From Microbacterium sp. Yaish 1 (GTDB lineage: Bacteria > Actinomycetota > Actinomycetes > Actinomycetales > Microbacteriaceae): DNA of 64,000 nt. Shown here in pieces: positions 1-7,492 of the stretch. The position numbers and the translations under genes were made by a program. Below the pieces are notes generated by a model that saw only the letters and a program-made list of their open reading frames with translations, was not told the DNA's origin and did no database searches. The stretch is from NCBI RefSeq assembly GCF_002245215.1, contig NZ_NPMR01000001.1, forward strand, positions 1,609,593 to 1,673,592, in the 5' to 3' direction. Every line of letters starts with the position of its first letter. The first letter of the stretch is position 1.

Positions 1-8
1 GAACGGGC

Positions 9-1073
9 TCAGAACAGGGTCGGAACGGATGCCGCGGCAGCGGCCCGGCCGCGCGAGGTCGTGACGACCGGCCCCGGCCGGAACCGCCGGGTGCTCGGCT
101 GCGCCTCTTCCTCTTCGAGGCCGCCGCGAAGTCGATGCCGTGCGAGCAAGGGCCGGACTCGCGCTGCGAGCATCCGCCGGTAGCCCTGGGGCGCCTGCAC
201 AGAGGCCCCGGGGTACAGGCCGCGATACGCCGGAACGAGATCCGGCCGCTCGCGCGCGAGCCACTGCTGGAACCACGGCTTGACGCCTGGCCGCAGGTGC
301 ATCGCGCCGTAGACGACACGGGCGGCACCGGCGTCCGCGATGCGCCTGAGCGCGTCGTCGAGCACCTCTACCGAGTCGGTGAGATGCGGCACGATCGGCA
401 TGAGGAAGACCGTCACCCGGAATCCCGCGGCGCTCGCGGCTCGCACCGTGTCGAGGCGCGCGGCGAACGTCGGCGCGCCGGGCTCGAGCAACTGGCGCAG
501 CGGCTCGTCGAGCACCGCGATGGACATCGCGAGATCGACCGGCACGGAACGCGCCGCCTCGGCCAGCAGCGGCAGATCGCGTCGCAGCAGCGTGCCTTTG
601 GTCAGCACCGAGAACGGCGTGCCACTGTCGACCAGTGCCGTGATGATGCCGGGCATGAGCCGGTAACGGCCCTCCGCCCGCTGATAGGGATCGGTGTTCG
701 TGCCGAGGGCGACCTGCTCGCGCGCCCAGCTCGGCTTCGAGAGCTCGCGACGCAGCACGTCGGCGACGTTCAGCTTGACGACGATCTGCGAGTCGAAGTC
801 GGCGCCGGCATCCAGGTCGAGGTACTCGTGCGTGCCGCGGGCGAAGCAGTAGACGCAGGCATGCGTGCAGCCCCGGTACGGGTTGACCGTCCAGTCGAAC
901 GGCATCGCCGACGGGCCCGGAACCCGGTTGAGCGCCGAACGCGACATGACCTCGTGAAAGGTGACGCCCGCGAACTCGGGCGTCGTGACCGACCGCACCA
1001 GGCCGTTGAGTGTTTCCAGGCCGGGGAGGGCAGCGGCATCCGTCACGCCCATCTGCTGCCCCTGCCATCGCAT
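9..1073 (-). CDS. Rv2578c-family radical SAM protein (SplB-like)
   Basis: A 354-residue radical SAM enzyme of the actinobacterial Rv2578c family, distantly related to spore photoproduct lyase. The cluster-binding motif C-T-H-A-C-V-Y-C gives Cys69, Cys73 and Cys76. Conserved family blocks follow, including GTNTDPYQRAEGRYRLMPGI and LTKGTLLRRDLPL. The reaction is not known for this family. The reading frame stays open upstream to 1280, but the start at 1073 (MRWQGQQ) is chosen because the family begins with MRW and because an SOS-type operator lies just upstream at 1082-1097, inside the longer frame. It is divergent from the VanY-like gene. Family assignment is firm; the substrate is unknown. 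Confidence 0.93.
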   Translation of the reverse strand: MRWQGQQMGVTDAAALPGLETLNGLVRSVTTPEFAGVTFHEVMSRSALNRVPGPSAMPFDWTVNPYRGCTHACVYCFARGTHEYLDLDAGADFDSQIVVKLNVADVLRRELSKPSWAREQVALGTNTDPYQRAEGRYRLMPGIITALVDSGTPFSVLTKGTLLRRDLPLLAEAARSVPVDLAMSIAVLDEPLRQLLEPGAPTFAARLDTVRAASAAGFRVTVFLMPIVPHLTDSVEVLDDALRRIADAGAARVVYGAMHLRPGVKPWFQQWLARERPDLVPAYRGLYPGASVQAPQGYRRMLAARVRPLLARHRLRGGLEEEEAQPSTRRFRPGPVVTTSRGRAAAAASVPTLF

Positions 1074-1081
1074 GAGAAGAT

Positions 1082-1097
1082 TCGAACAGAGATTCGA
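1082..1097. promoter_or_regulatory. Probable LexA (SOS) box
   Basis: The sequence TCGAACAGAGATTCGA matches the actinobacterial SOS box TCGAAC-N4-GTTCGA at 11 of 12 fixed positions (A for G in the right arm). It ends 9 bp before the radical SAM start codon, a position that would block that promoter. It is about 65 bp from the VanY-like start on the other strand. From memory, the mycobacterial homologue Rv2578c is reported as DNA-damage inducible, which fits. Confidence 0.72.
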
Positions 1098-1161
1098 AGC
1101 AATGTCAATCGCTGGGGAGGCGAGACCCGCGGTCGGCGGGCACGCAGGGCAGAATGAAGGC

Positions 1162-2361
1162 GTGGCGCACCCGACCGAGCCCGAGACGCGTCGCTCGCGA
1201 CGCGAGCGGTCGCCCCAGACGCGACCCCTTCCGACGCGCCGTGAGCTGCGTGAGCGCGGCCTCGCTTCGGGGTCCGCCATGTCGCGTCCGACCGAGGACG
1301 CCGCATCCGCGCCGGCGCGCGAGGGCGGTGGCTCGTCGGAGCCCGGCGTCTTGACGGCATCCGTACGCCTGCCGGCATCCGTCTACGTCCGCCGCCGCGC
1401 CGTCGCCGGCGCTGCCGCCCTAGCGCTCGTCGGGCTCGTCGTCGCGGGCGCCACCGGCATCACCTCGGCGCTGAGCGGATCGGATGCCGCTGCCACCGAC
1501 CCCGTCGCCGCACTCCTCGGAGACTCGGCGGGCGATGTGCCCATCGCGTCGACCCTGCCCGCGCCCGCGCAGTCCGGCGGCGCAGACCCCGCCGCTCAGC
1601 CGGCTGACGATGCGGCGACGGATGCCGCGGCCACGAGCGACATCTGTTCAGCGCCGGGCTTCGCAGAGGCGCTCTCGTCCGGCTCGGACGCCGACGTCAT
1701 CGCCGCGGCCGGGGGAGCCGAGCCGTTCCGCGCCGCGATCGCCGCCGGTGCCGCCTCGTGCATCGACCTGCACGAGGCCCGTCGCACCTGGGTCGTGGTC
1801 AACAAGCTGAACGCGCTCAACCCGATCGACTACTGGCCCGAGCCGCAGGCGCGCGCCGAGGGCGTCGAGCGGACCAGCGGCGGACACATGCGAGCCGACG
1901 TGGCGGCAGCCCTCTCGCAGCTCGCGGCAGCCGCGCGCGACGAGGGTGCGGGCGAGATCGGGGTCAACAGCGGGTTCCGCTCGTACGACTTCCAGGTGTC
2001 GACGTATCGCAACTACGTCGGGCAGCTCGGCCAGCGCAACGCCGACCTCACCAGCGCGCGCCCCGGTCACAGCGAGCATCAGACCGGCCTCGCCGTGGAC
2101 GTCGTCGCGTGCGATGGGGGGTGTGGTGCCATCGAGCAGTTCGGCGGCACGGCGCAGTCCGACTGGGTCGCCGCGAACGCGCATCGCTTCGGCTTCATCA
2201 TCCGCTACCCCGACGGCTACACCGACACGACCGGCTACGAGTACGAGCCCTGGCACCTGCGCTACATCGGCCCCGAACTGGCGGCGCTCTACGCCGACGC
2301 CGGCTACCGCACCCTCGAAGACTTCTTCGGGATGCCCCCGGCCCCGGCCTACGCCGACTGA
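1162..2361 (+). CDS. D-alanyl-D-alanine carboxypeptidase, VanY family, membrane-anchored
   Basis: A 399-residue M15B peptidase predicted to trim the terminal D-Ala of peptidoglycan stem peptides outside the membrane. An arginine-rich cytoplasmic stretch (1-79) is followed by one membrane segment (about 80-100), an Ala/Asp/Pro-rich linker, and the VanY domain (about 240-385). The zinc site reads H-S-E-H-Q-T-G-L-A-V-D, giving His306 and Asp313, with E-P-W-H giving catalytic Glu362 and His365. The GTG at 1162 is chosen because it gives the basic N-terminus MAHPTEPETRR and lies outside the neighbouring divergent promoter; an ATG at 1279 is a possible later start. The final stop is followed by palindromic element A1. 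Confidence 0.9.
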   Translation: MAHPTEPETRRSRRERSPQTRPLPTRRELRERGLASGSAMSRPTEDAASAPAREGGGSSEPGVLTASVRLPASVYVRRRAVAGAAALALVGLVVAGATGITSALSGSDAAATDPVAALLGDSAGDVPIASTLPAPAQSGGADPAAQPADDAATDAAATSDICSAPGFAEALSSGSDADVIAAAGGAEPFRAAIAAGAASCIDLHEARRTWVVVNKLNALNPIDYWPEPQARAEGVERTSGGHMRADVAAALSQLAAAARDEGAGEIGVNSGFRSYDFQVSTYRNYVGQLGQRNADLTSARPGHSEHQTGLAVDVVACDGGCGAIEQFGGTAQSDWVAANAHRFGFIIRYPDGYTDTTGYEYEPWHLRYIGPELAALYADAGYRTLEDFFGMPPAPAYAD

Positions 2362-2390
2362 CCCGGCGGGCCCGGCGCTCGCGCCCGCTC

Positions 2391-2452
2391 GTCGACTCGC
2401 CAGGTTCTGCGGATGCTGCTCAACCCGCATCCGCATTTTTCGGCGAGTCGAC
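2391..2452. repeat. Palindromic element A, copy 1 (62 bp)
   Basis: Perfect 11-bp terminal arms GTCGACTCGCC / GGCGAGTCGAC enclose inner arms GCGGATGC / GCATCCGC. It lies between the convergent VanY-like and S-component genes, where it could act as a two-way terminator. The same 62-bp architecture recurs at 3993-4054 and 28023-28084. Confidence 0.88.
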
Positions 2453-2482
2453 GGAGGAGGGAAGGGGGAAGGGTGAGAGGGG

Positions 2483-3052
2483 TCAGGCGGGGGTGCGGCG
2501 CCGGGCGAGGGTCGCGACGCCGGCGGCGCGCAGGCGGTCGCCGATCAGGATGCCGAGCCACGTCGCTCCGACGCAGCTGGCGATGCAGAGGGCGACGAAC
2601 CCGATCAGCACGGGCGCGGTCATGCTCCACAGATCGAACGACTGCGCTGCGAACACGGGATACGTCGCGCCGATGATCGCGGCGCCTGCATAGTTCAGCC
2701 ATGTGTTCCAGCGCCGGTAGAGCGTCGCGAGGAACGGCAGTTCGGGGAAGAACGACCAGTAGAGCATCGTCGCGACCGATCCGATCGTGAAGAACGGCGC
2801 AAGCACGAGTCCCGAGATCAGCCCCACGAGCAGCCCCGCTCCCGGGCGTTCCAGCAGCCTGAGGGCGATGACGGCGGGCAGAACCCACAGCCCGGCGACC
2901 GCCACCGTCGCGAACGGCACCGTGAGGAACAGGGTCGTCGACGCGACCCACGCAGGCGCGAGCAACGCGGTCGCCGCGACGCCGATCGCGGCGCACGTCA
3001 ACAGGTATGCCGTCGAGACACGCGCGGCGCGCGATCGCGGTGCCGCGGTCAT
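2483..3052 (-). CDS. ECF transporter S component (YkoE-like), copy 2
   Basis: A 189-residue integral membrane protein with about six hydrophobic segments, the substrate-binding (S) subunit of an energy-coupling factor importer. It begins STAYLLTCAAIGVA and ends with a basic IGDRLRAAGVA tail, features shared with the other S-like protein of this locus (6759-7301), so the two are paralogues. Its ATG overlaps the stop of the siderophore-interacting protein gene by 4 bp, so it is translated as part of that operon. YkoE proteins are best known for hydroxymethylpyrimidine/thiamin uptake, but the iron box and the SIP partner point to an iron-related ligand here. The substrate is inferred, not shown. 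Confidence 0.82.
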   Translation of the reverse strand: MTAAPRSRAARVSTAYLLTCAAIGVAATALLAPAWVASTTLFLTVPFATVAVAGLWVLPAVIALRLLERPGAGLLVGLISGLVLAPFFTIGSVATMLYWSFFPELPFLATLYRRWNTWLNYAGAAIIGATYPVFAAQSFDLWSMTAPVLIGFVALCIASCVGATWLGILIGDRLRAAGVATLARRRTPA

Positions 3053-3960
3053 GCTCGCGTCTCCCGCTCCGTCGTGGCTCGGCGTTCATCATCCGGCGCG
3101 TGCTCGGATGCCGCCTGGGGCTTGGGGGTCGGCGAGCCCGCGCCCTCACGCCAGTAGCCGACGAGACTGATCTGCTCCTTCGGGACGCCGTGGTCGGCGA
3201 TGAGCATCCGTCGAGCGGTGGTCGGAAGCGACTGCTCGCCGACGATGAAGGCGTGAAGCGGCTGCGCCGGCAGCGCGTCTGCGGCCAGCCCGCTGAGCGT
3301 GGCGAGGGCGGCTGACCCCGGCTTCGCTTGCGGATCGCGGAGGAGCCATCGGACCTCGACCCCGGGCGGGGCCTCGAACTCGAGGACGTCGTCGCTCGAC
3401 GGGGCTTCGATGAATGCGGTTCCGGATGCCGTTGCCGGAAGCGACGCGCAGATGGAGGCGACGGCCGGTGCCCCCGTCTCGTCGGCGACGAGCAGCACCC
3501 GGTCGACACCTCGCTCGGGGTTGAAGCGCAGCCCCTCGTCGATGATGACGACGCTTTCTCCCTCGTGGGCCTGCGAGGCCCAGCGTGAGGCGGGGCCGGC
3601 GGTCGGTCCCGAGCCGTGCAGCACGAAATCGACGTCGATCTCGGCGCCGCCCGACGGCCCCGCCGGCCGGTACGCGCGCACCGAGTAGTTGCGCATGACC
3701 GGCCGTTCGCCCTCGGGGATGCGGAGGTACTTCAGGTACCCGAACAGCTTGTTCGCCTTGGCCGGGATGCGATCGAGTGCCTCATCGCCGCCGAGCGGCA
3801 GGAAGAGACGGAACCACTGGTCGTAGCCGAGCGGTACGAACCGGTCGATGTCGCCGTGGCCGAATGTCACCCGCATCCAATGAGGAGTGAGGCGTTCGGT
3901 GCGCACCACCTCCAGACGCACCAGGCCGGGCGTCGTGGGCTTGACGAGTTTGCGGGTCAT
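3049..3960 (-). CDS. Siderophore-interacting protein (NAD(P)H:ferric reductase family)
   Basis: A 303-residue flavin reductase of the SIP/ViuB family, expected to reduce ferric siderophore or haem-type complexes in the cytoplasm to free iron. The N-terminal FAD-binding barrel carries R90-N-Y-S-V; the C-terminal domain has LLVADETGAPA and the terminal family motif GEQSLP...EQISLVGYWREG. ATG 3960 is chosen over in-frame ATGs upstream because GGAAAGG sits 9 bp before it and because the longer version would run through palindromic element A2. It is followed with a 4-bp overlap by an S component. The 108-bp gap to ecfT is filled mostly by element A2. Confidence 0.9.
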   Translation of the reverse strand: MTRKLVKPTTPGLVRLEVVRTERLTPHWMRVTFGHGDIDRFVPLGYDQWFRLFLPLGGDEALDRIPAKANKLFGYLKYLRIPEGERPVMRNYSVRAYRPAGPSGGAEIDVDFVLHGSGPTAGPASRWASQAHEGESVVIIDEGLRFNPERGVDRVLLVADETGAPAVASICASLPATASGTAFIEAPSSDDVLEFEAPPGVEVRWLLRDPQAKPGSAALATLSGLAADALPAQPLHAFIVGEQSLPTTARRMLIADHGVPKEQISLVGYWREGAGSPTPKPQAASEHAPDDERRATTERETRA

Positions 3961-3992
3961 GCGCAGCATCCTTTCCGGGCTCGCCACAACCC

Positions 3993-4054
3993 GTCGACTC
4001 GCCGACAAATGCGGATGCTGGCGCTCCCGCATCCGCGATACGTGGCGAGTCGAC
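3993..4054. repeat. Palindromic element A, copy 2 (62 bp)
   Basis: Same outer arms (GTCGACTCGCC / GGCGAGTCGAC) and inner arms (GCGGATGC / GCATCCGC) as copy 1, exactly 62 bp. It lies inside the ECF operon between ecfT and the SIP gene. It may cause partial termination or mRNA processing there; this is inference. Confidence 0.88.
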
Positions 4055-4068
4055 GGGTGTGGCCGGCA

Positions 4069-4887
4069 TCAGGGGGTCCAGGGGAAGAGGGCGACGAGGA
4101 TCGCGGCCGAGGCGATCCAGAAGACCGCGACGAAGACGACATCGCGCCGGCGGAACGGCACGAGGTGCCGCTCGGTGCGATCGCGGTGAGCGCCGAAGGC
4201 GCGCGAGTCCATCGCGAGAGCGACGCGTTCGGCGTGGCGGATGGCCCCCGCCAGCAGGGGGACGACGTAACCGCCCCACCTCGCGATCGCCGCGAACGGC
4301 CCCCGCCCGCCGTGCGCGCCGCGCACGCGATGCGCCTGTCGGATGAGGTCGAGCTCGTACCCGAAGCGCGGCACGAACCGGAACGCCGCGAGCGCCGTGT
4401 AGCCCACCCGGTACGGCACACGCAGCTGCTGGACGGTTGCCCGCACGAGGTCCGGCCCCGTCGTGGTGAGCCCGGCGATGAACGCCAGCGCGGCGATCGC
4501 GCCCAGCCGCAGGCCGGTCGCCATCCCGATCTCCAGCGCCCCGGCGTGCAGGCTCCACGCGCCGAGCTGGAGCAGCACCGGGGTGTCCGCCACCCGCGCC
4601 GCGTCGACCCACAGCGACATCCCGGCGCCGACGAGCAGGATGCCGATGGGCACGGCGACCGCGAGCAGCAGAACGGTGCGGACGGTCCAGCGCGCGCCGG
4701 CGAACAGCACCGCGTACGCGAGCGCGAGCAGCGCGAGAGGCGTCACGAGGTCGCGCGTGAAGATGAGGGCGACCATCGCGGGCAGCGGGGCCGCGAGCTT
4801 CGCCAGCGGGTTGAGCTGGAACAGCAGCCGACGCGAGGGCGGTGCTGACGCATAGGGATCGAGTGCGGTGCTCGCCGTCGCGCTCAT
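4069..4887 (-). CDS. ECF transporter transmembrane protein EcfT
   Basis: A 272-residue EcfT subunit that couples the ATPases to S components. It has five or six membrane segments and a cytoplasmic Arg-rich region containing the coupling motif around A-M-D-S-R-A-F-G, typical of EcfT proteins (A-R-G motifs). ATG 4887 overlaps the EcfA stop as ATGA, giving translational coupling. It forms a complete ECF module with the fused ATPase gene before it and S components on both sides of the cluster. Confidence 0.9.
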   Translation of the reverse strand: MSATASTALDPYASAPPSRRLLFQLNPLAKLAAPLPAMVALIFTRDLVTPLALLALAYAVLFAGARWTVRTVLLLAVAVPIGILLVGAGMSLWVDAARVADTPVLLQLGAWSLHAGALEIGMATGLRLGAIAALAFIAGLTTTGPDLVRATVQQLRVPYRVGYTALAAFRFVPRFGYELDLIRQAHRVRGAHGGRGPFAAIARWGGYVVPLLAGAIRHAERVALAMDSRAFGAHRDRTERHLVPFRRRDVVFVAVFWIASAAILVALFPWTP

Positions 4888-6683
4888 CGCGGCTCCCGAG
4901 GCAGATCGCGAAGACGCGCGACGCCCGCCAGCTCCGGGAAGGTCTCGAGCCCGTGCAGGGCGCGGCGCAGCGGCGGCATCCGAAGCGCCGCGGAACGCAG
5001 CAGCTCCTCGTCGCCGAGGATGTCTGCGGTCGGACCGTCGGCGACGATGCGGCCGTCTCCGACGACGACGCAACGCTCGGCGTACTCGCTCACCAGCTGC
5101 ATGTCGTGCGTGACGACGATGATCGTCGTGCCGTCGCGGTTGAGGTCGCGCAGCACGTGCAGCAGCTCATCGGCGCGGGCGCGGTCCTGGCCGAACGTCG
5201 GCTCGTCGAGGGCGAGCACGGGAGCGCCGGCGATGAGGGCCGTGCCGACGGAGAGCCGGCGCTTCTGGCCGCCGGACAGCAGGAACGGATGCCGGTCGGC
5301 GTGCGCCTCGAGGCCGAAGCGGTGCAGCATCCGATCGACGCGCTCGCGGATCTCCTCGGCGGGCACCCGCTGTCGGCGCAGGCCGTGGGCGAGCTCGTCG
5401 AAGACGGTGTGCGCGACGAACTGGTGCTCGGGGTTCTGGAAGACGAACCCGACGCGCTCGGCCACCGCCCGAGGATCCGCCCGGCTCGGGTCGATCCCGC
5501 CGATGTCGATGCGCCCCCGCGGACTGGGGACGACGCCGGCGATCGCCTGGACGAGGCTCGTCTTGCCGGCCCCGTTGGCCCCGACGATCGCGACGAACTC
5601 GCCGGCCGCGACCTCGAGGTCGACGTCGTGGAGCACCGTCGCGCGGCCGCGGCGCAGCGTCAGGGCACGCACCGAGACCGCCGGCGTCGGCGCGTGCGCC
5701 GGAGAATCGCGCGAAACTCGGACCGAACCGGAGGTCTCCCCCGACGATGCCGCGATTCTCCGATTCTCGGCACCGGATGCCGCGGCCTCGAGCCCCGCGC
5801 GCAGCTCTTCGGGTGTCAGGGGGAGCGGGTCGAGCGGATAGCCCGCTTCGCGCAGGTGCAGGGCCGCGATGGTCGACACCGGCAGCCATACCCCGATCTC
5901 GTGCAGCTCGGCCGCCCGTTCGCGCAGCACCGCGTCGATCGGACCGTCGGCGATGGTGCGACCGCCATGGTCGAGCACGACGACACGGTCGGTGAAGCCG
6001 ATCGCCGCGTCGAGATTGTGCTCGACGAGCAGGATCGCCCGGTCGCCGGCGGCAGCGATCTCGCCCAGGGCGGCGTAGACGTCTTCGATGCCCTCGGGGT
6101 CGAGGTTCGCCGTGGGCTCGTCGAGCACGAGCAGGGGCGACTCCATCGCGAGCGCGCACGCGATCGCGAGGCGCTGGCGTCCGCCTCCGGAGAGACGGTC
6201 GGGGTTCTCGTGCCGCCGCTCCCAGAGCCCCATTCGGCGCAGCGCCCGCTCGCTCCGCGCGAGGACATCGTCGACGGGCAGCCGCAGGTTCTCGGGGCCG
6301 AAGGCCACCTCGTCGAGCAGGGTGCCGGTGACCAGCTGCGCGTCGGGGTCCTGGAAGACCATGCCGACGCGCGTCGTGAGCCGGGGGATCGGGGTGGCCG
6401 TGGCATCCTCGCCCGACACGAGCACCGTGCCCTCGGTCGTCGCCGGGATCGACTGCGGGATCAGCCCGTTGAGCGTCAGTGCGACCGTCGACTTGCCCGA
6501 ACCGCTCGGCCCGAGGAGCAGCACGACCTCGCCGGGAGCGACGGAGAACGAGGCGCCGCGGGTAGCCGCGGCATCCGATCCCTCGTAGGTCACCGCGAGA
6601 TCGCGCACAGCGAGCAACGGCGCGGATGCGGTCGCGGCGACCGGCGTTCCCGCCGTGGCGGCACCGGATGCGGCGGATGTCAC
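4884..6683 (-). CDS. ECF transporter ATPase, fused EcfA1-EcfA2
   Basis: A 599-residue protein carrying two complete ABC ATPase domains in one chain. Domain 1 (about 22-270) has Walker A GPSGSGKST (58-66), signature LSGGGRQR and Walker B LLVLDEPTANLD. Domain 2 (about 340-560) has Walker A GANGAGKT (near 367), signature LSGGQKRR and LALDEPTFGQD. The GTG start at 6683 has GAGGA at a proper distance and the iron box 28-47 bp upstream. The linker at residues 308-328 is encoded by a 61-bp palindromic sequence (5701-5761) and is unlike an ABC domain, so it looks like an in-frame insertion tolerated between domains. Confidence 0.93.
   Translation of the reverse strand: MTSAASGAATAGTPVAATASAPLLAVRDLAVTYEGSDAAATRGASFSVAPGEVVLLLGPSGSGKSTVALTLNGLIPQSIPATTEGTVLVSGEDATATPIPRLTTRVGMVFQDPDAQLVTGTLLDEVAFGPENLRLPVDDVLARSERALRRMGLWERRHENPDRLSGGGRQRLAIACALAMESPLLVLDEPTANLDPEGIEDVYAALGEIAAAGDRAILLVEHNLDAAIGFTDRVVVLDHGGRTIADGPIDAVLRERAAELHEIGVWLPVSTIAALHLREAGYPLDPLPLTPEELRAGLEAAASGAENRRIAASSGETSGSVRVSRDSPAHAPTPAVSVRALTLRRGRATVLHDVDLEVAAGEFVAIVGANGAGKTSLVQAIAGVVPSPRGRIDIGGIDPSRADPRAVAERVGFVFQNPEHQFVAHTVFDELAHGLRRQRVPAEEIRERVDRMLHRFGLEAHADRHPFLLSGGQKRRLSVGTALIAGAPVLALDEPTFGQDRARADELLHVLRDLNRDGTTIIVVTHDMQLVSEYAERCVVVGDGRIVADGPTADILGDEELLRSAALRMPPLRRALHGLETFPELAGVARLRDLPREPR
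5701..5761. repeat. Palindromic sequence B inside the EcfA linker
   Basis: Perfect 11-bp arms GGAGAATCGCG / CGCGATTCTCC separated by 39 bp. It is read in frame and encodes linker residues 308-328 between the two ATPase domains. Only one copy is seen in this window. Confidence 0.7.
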
Positions 6684-6711
6684 GGGCGTCCTCGGATCGG
6701 ATCGGATGCGA

Positions 6712-6730
6712 TTAGCTTAGCCGACCCTAA
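6712..6730. promoter_or_regulatory. DtxR/IdeR-type iron box upstream of the ECF operon
   Basis: TTAGCTTAGCCGACCCTAA matches the actinobacterial iron box TTAGGTTAGSCTAACCTAA at 16 of 19 positions. It lies between the upstream S-component stop (6759) and the EcfA start (6683), with its centre 38 bp from the GTG, where it would cover the promoter. Iron-replete DtxR would be expected to repress ecfA-ecfT-sip-S. No other match was noticed in the window. Confidence 0.78.
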
Positions 6731-6758
6731 CTTGGCCCGGAAAGGCCGGCGGGGGTGC

Positions 6759-7301
6759 TCAGCGACGGGCGACGCCGGCGCGGCGCAGGCCGACGCCGAT
6801 CCACAGCCCGATCGCGGTCCAGACGACGGGGCCGAGCACGGCGAGAGTCAGGTACGTGATCTGGGCCCACAGCGGGAGGGCGCTGAGGTGAGCGGCGAAG
6901 AACACCGCGAGGGCGACGACGACGCCGATCACGAGACCCGAGACGAAGAACCGCCACGGCGCCCACGAGCGGTAGCGGACGAGCGCGGCGACGCCCTCCT
7001 GCAGACCGCCGAACAGCACGGCGGTCCCGAGGAACTGGAACGTGTAGGGCGGCGCGACCGCCGACGACGCGAGCGCCGCGATCAGGTGCGTGATGAGCGC
7101 GACCCAGGGCAGGCGCAGGGTCTCCTGCGCGACGATCCCGGGCAGCACGTGGATGCCGAGGAGGAAGCCGTAGACGATCGGCAGACCCGTGATGACGGGG
7201 GCGGCGAGCCATCCTTCGATGCCGCCGAGCAGACCCGTGGCGACTCCGATGGCAGCGCAGACGAGCAGAACGCGCGTGGAGAGACGGGATGCCGGGGCCA
7301 C
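6759..7301 (-). CDS. ECF transporter S component (YkoE-like), copy 1
   Basis: A 180-residue membrane protein with about five or six hydrophobic segments, paralogous to the S component at 2483-3052: both start with a STxxLLxCAAIGVA segment and end with a positively charged GLRRAGVA-type tail. GTG 7301 is the only early start. It lies upstream of the iron box, so it is either transcribed from its own promoter in 7302-7492 or supplies read-through into the operon. Two S components sharing one module could carry two related ligands or form a pair; the sequence does not decide this. Confidence 0.8.
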   Translation of the reverse strand: MAPASRLSTRVLLVCAAIGVATGLLGGIEGWLAAPVITGLPIVYGFLLGIHVLPGIVAQETLRLPWVALITHLIAALASSAVAPPYTFQFLGTAVLFGGLQEGVAALVRYRSWAPWRFFVSGLVIGVVVALAVFFAAHLSALPLWAQITYLTLAVLGPVVWTAIGLWIGVGLRRAGVARR

Positions 7302-7492
7302 CCGCCCAGCCTATGGGACGCGCGCACGGCGCCTCCCTCCCCGGCCGTGAGAAATGCGCCGGTCGGGGCGCTGCTTCCGTGACCTGAATGAAAGCCGAGG
7401 GTTCCTTGTGTCGGAACTGTGAGCTAGGTTGACTTCACCGCGCGCCGACGACGCCGCGCGGACTGCTCATCCATCCCCCCACTGGAGCGCAC

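Noticed and set aside
6684..6758. A thiamin-pyrophosphate riboswitch expected for YkoE-type ECF operons
   Set aside because: The leader is too short and lacks the conserved CTGAGA and ACCTGA-type blocks; the iron box occupies the promoter instead.
7302..7492. Promoter for the subtilase (TTCCTT - 17 bp - TAGGTT)
   Set aside because: The match to -35/-10 consensus is weak and not distinguishable from background in this base composition.
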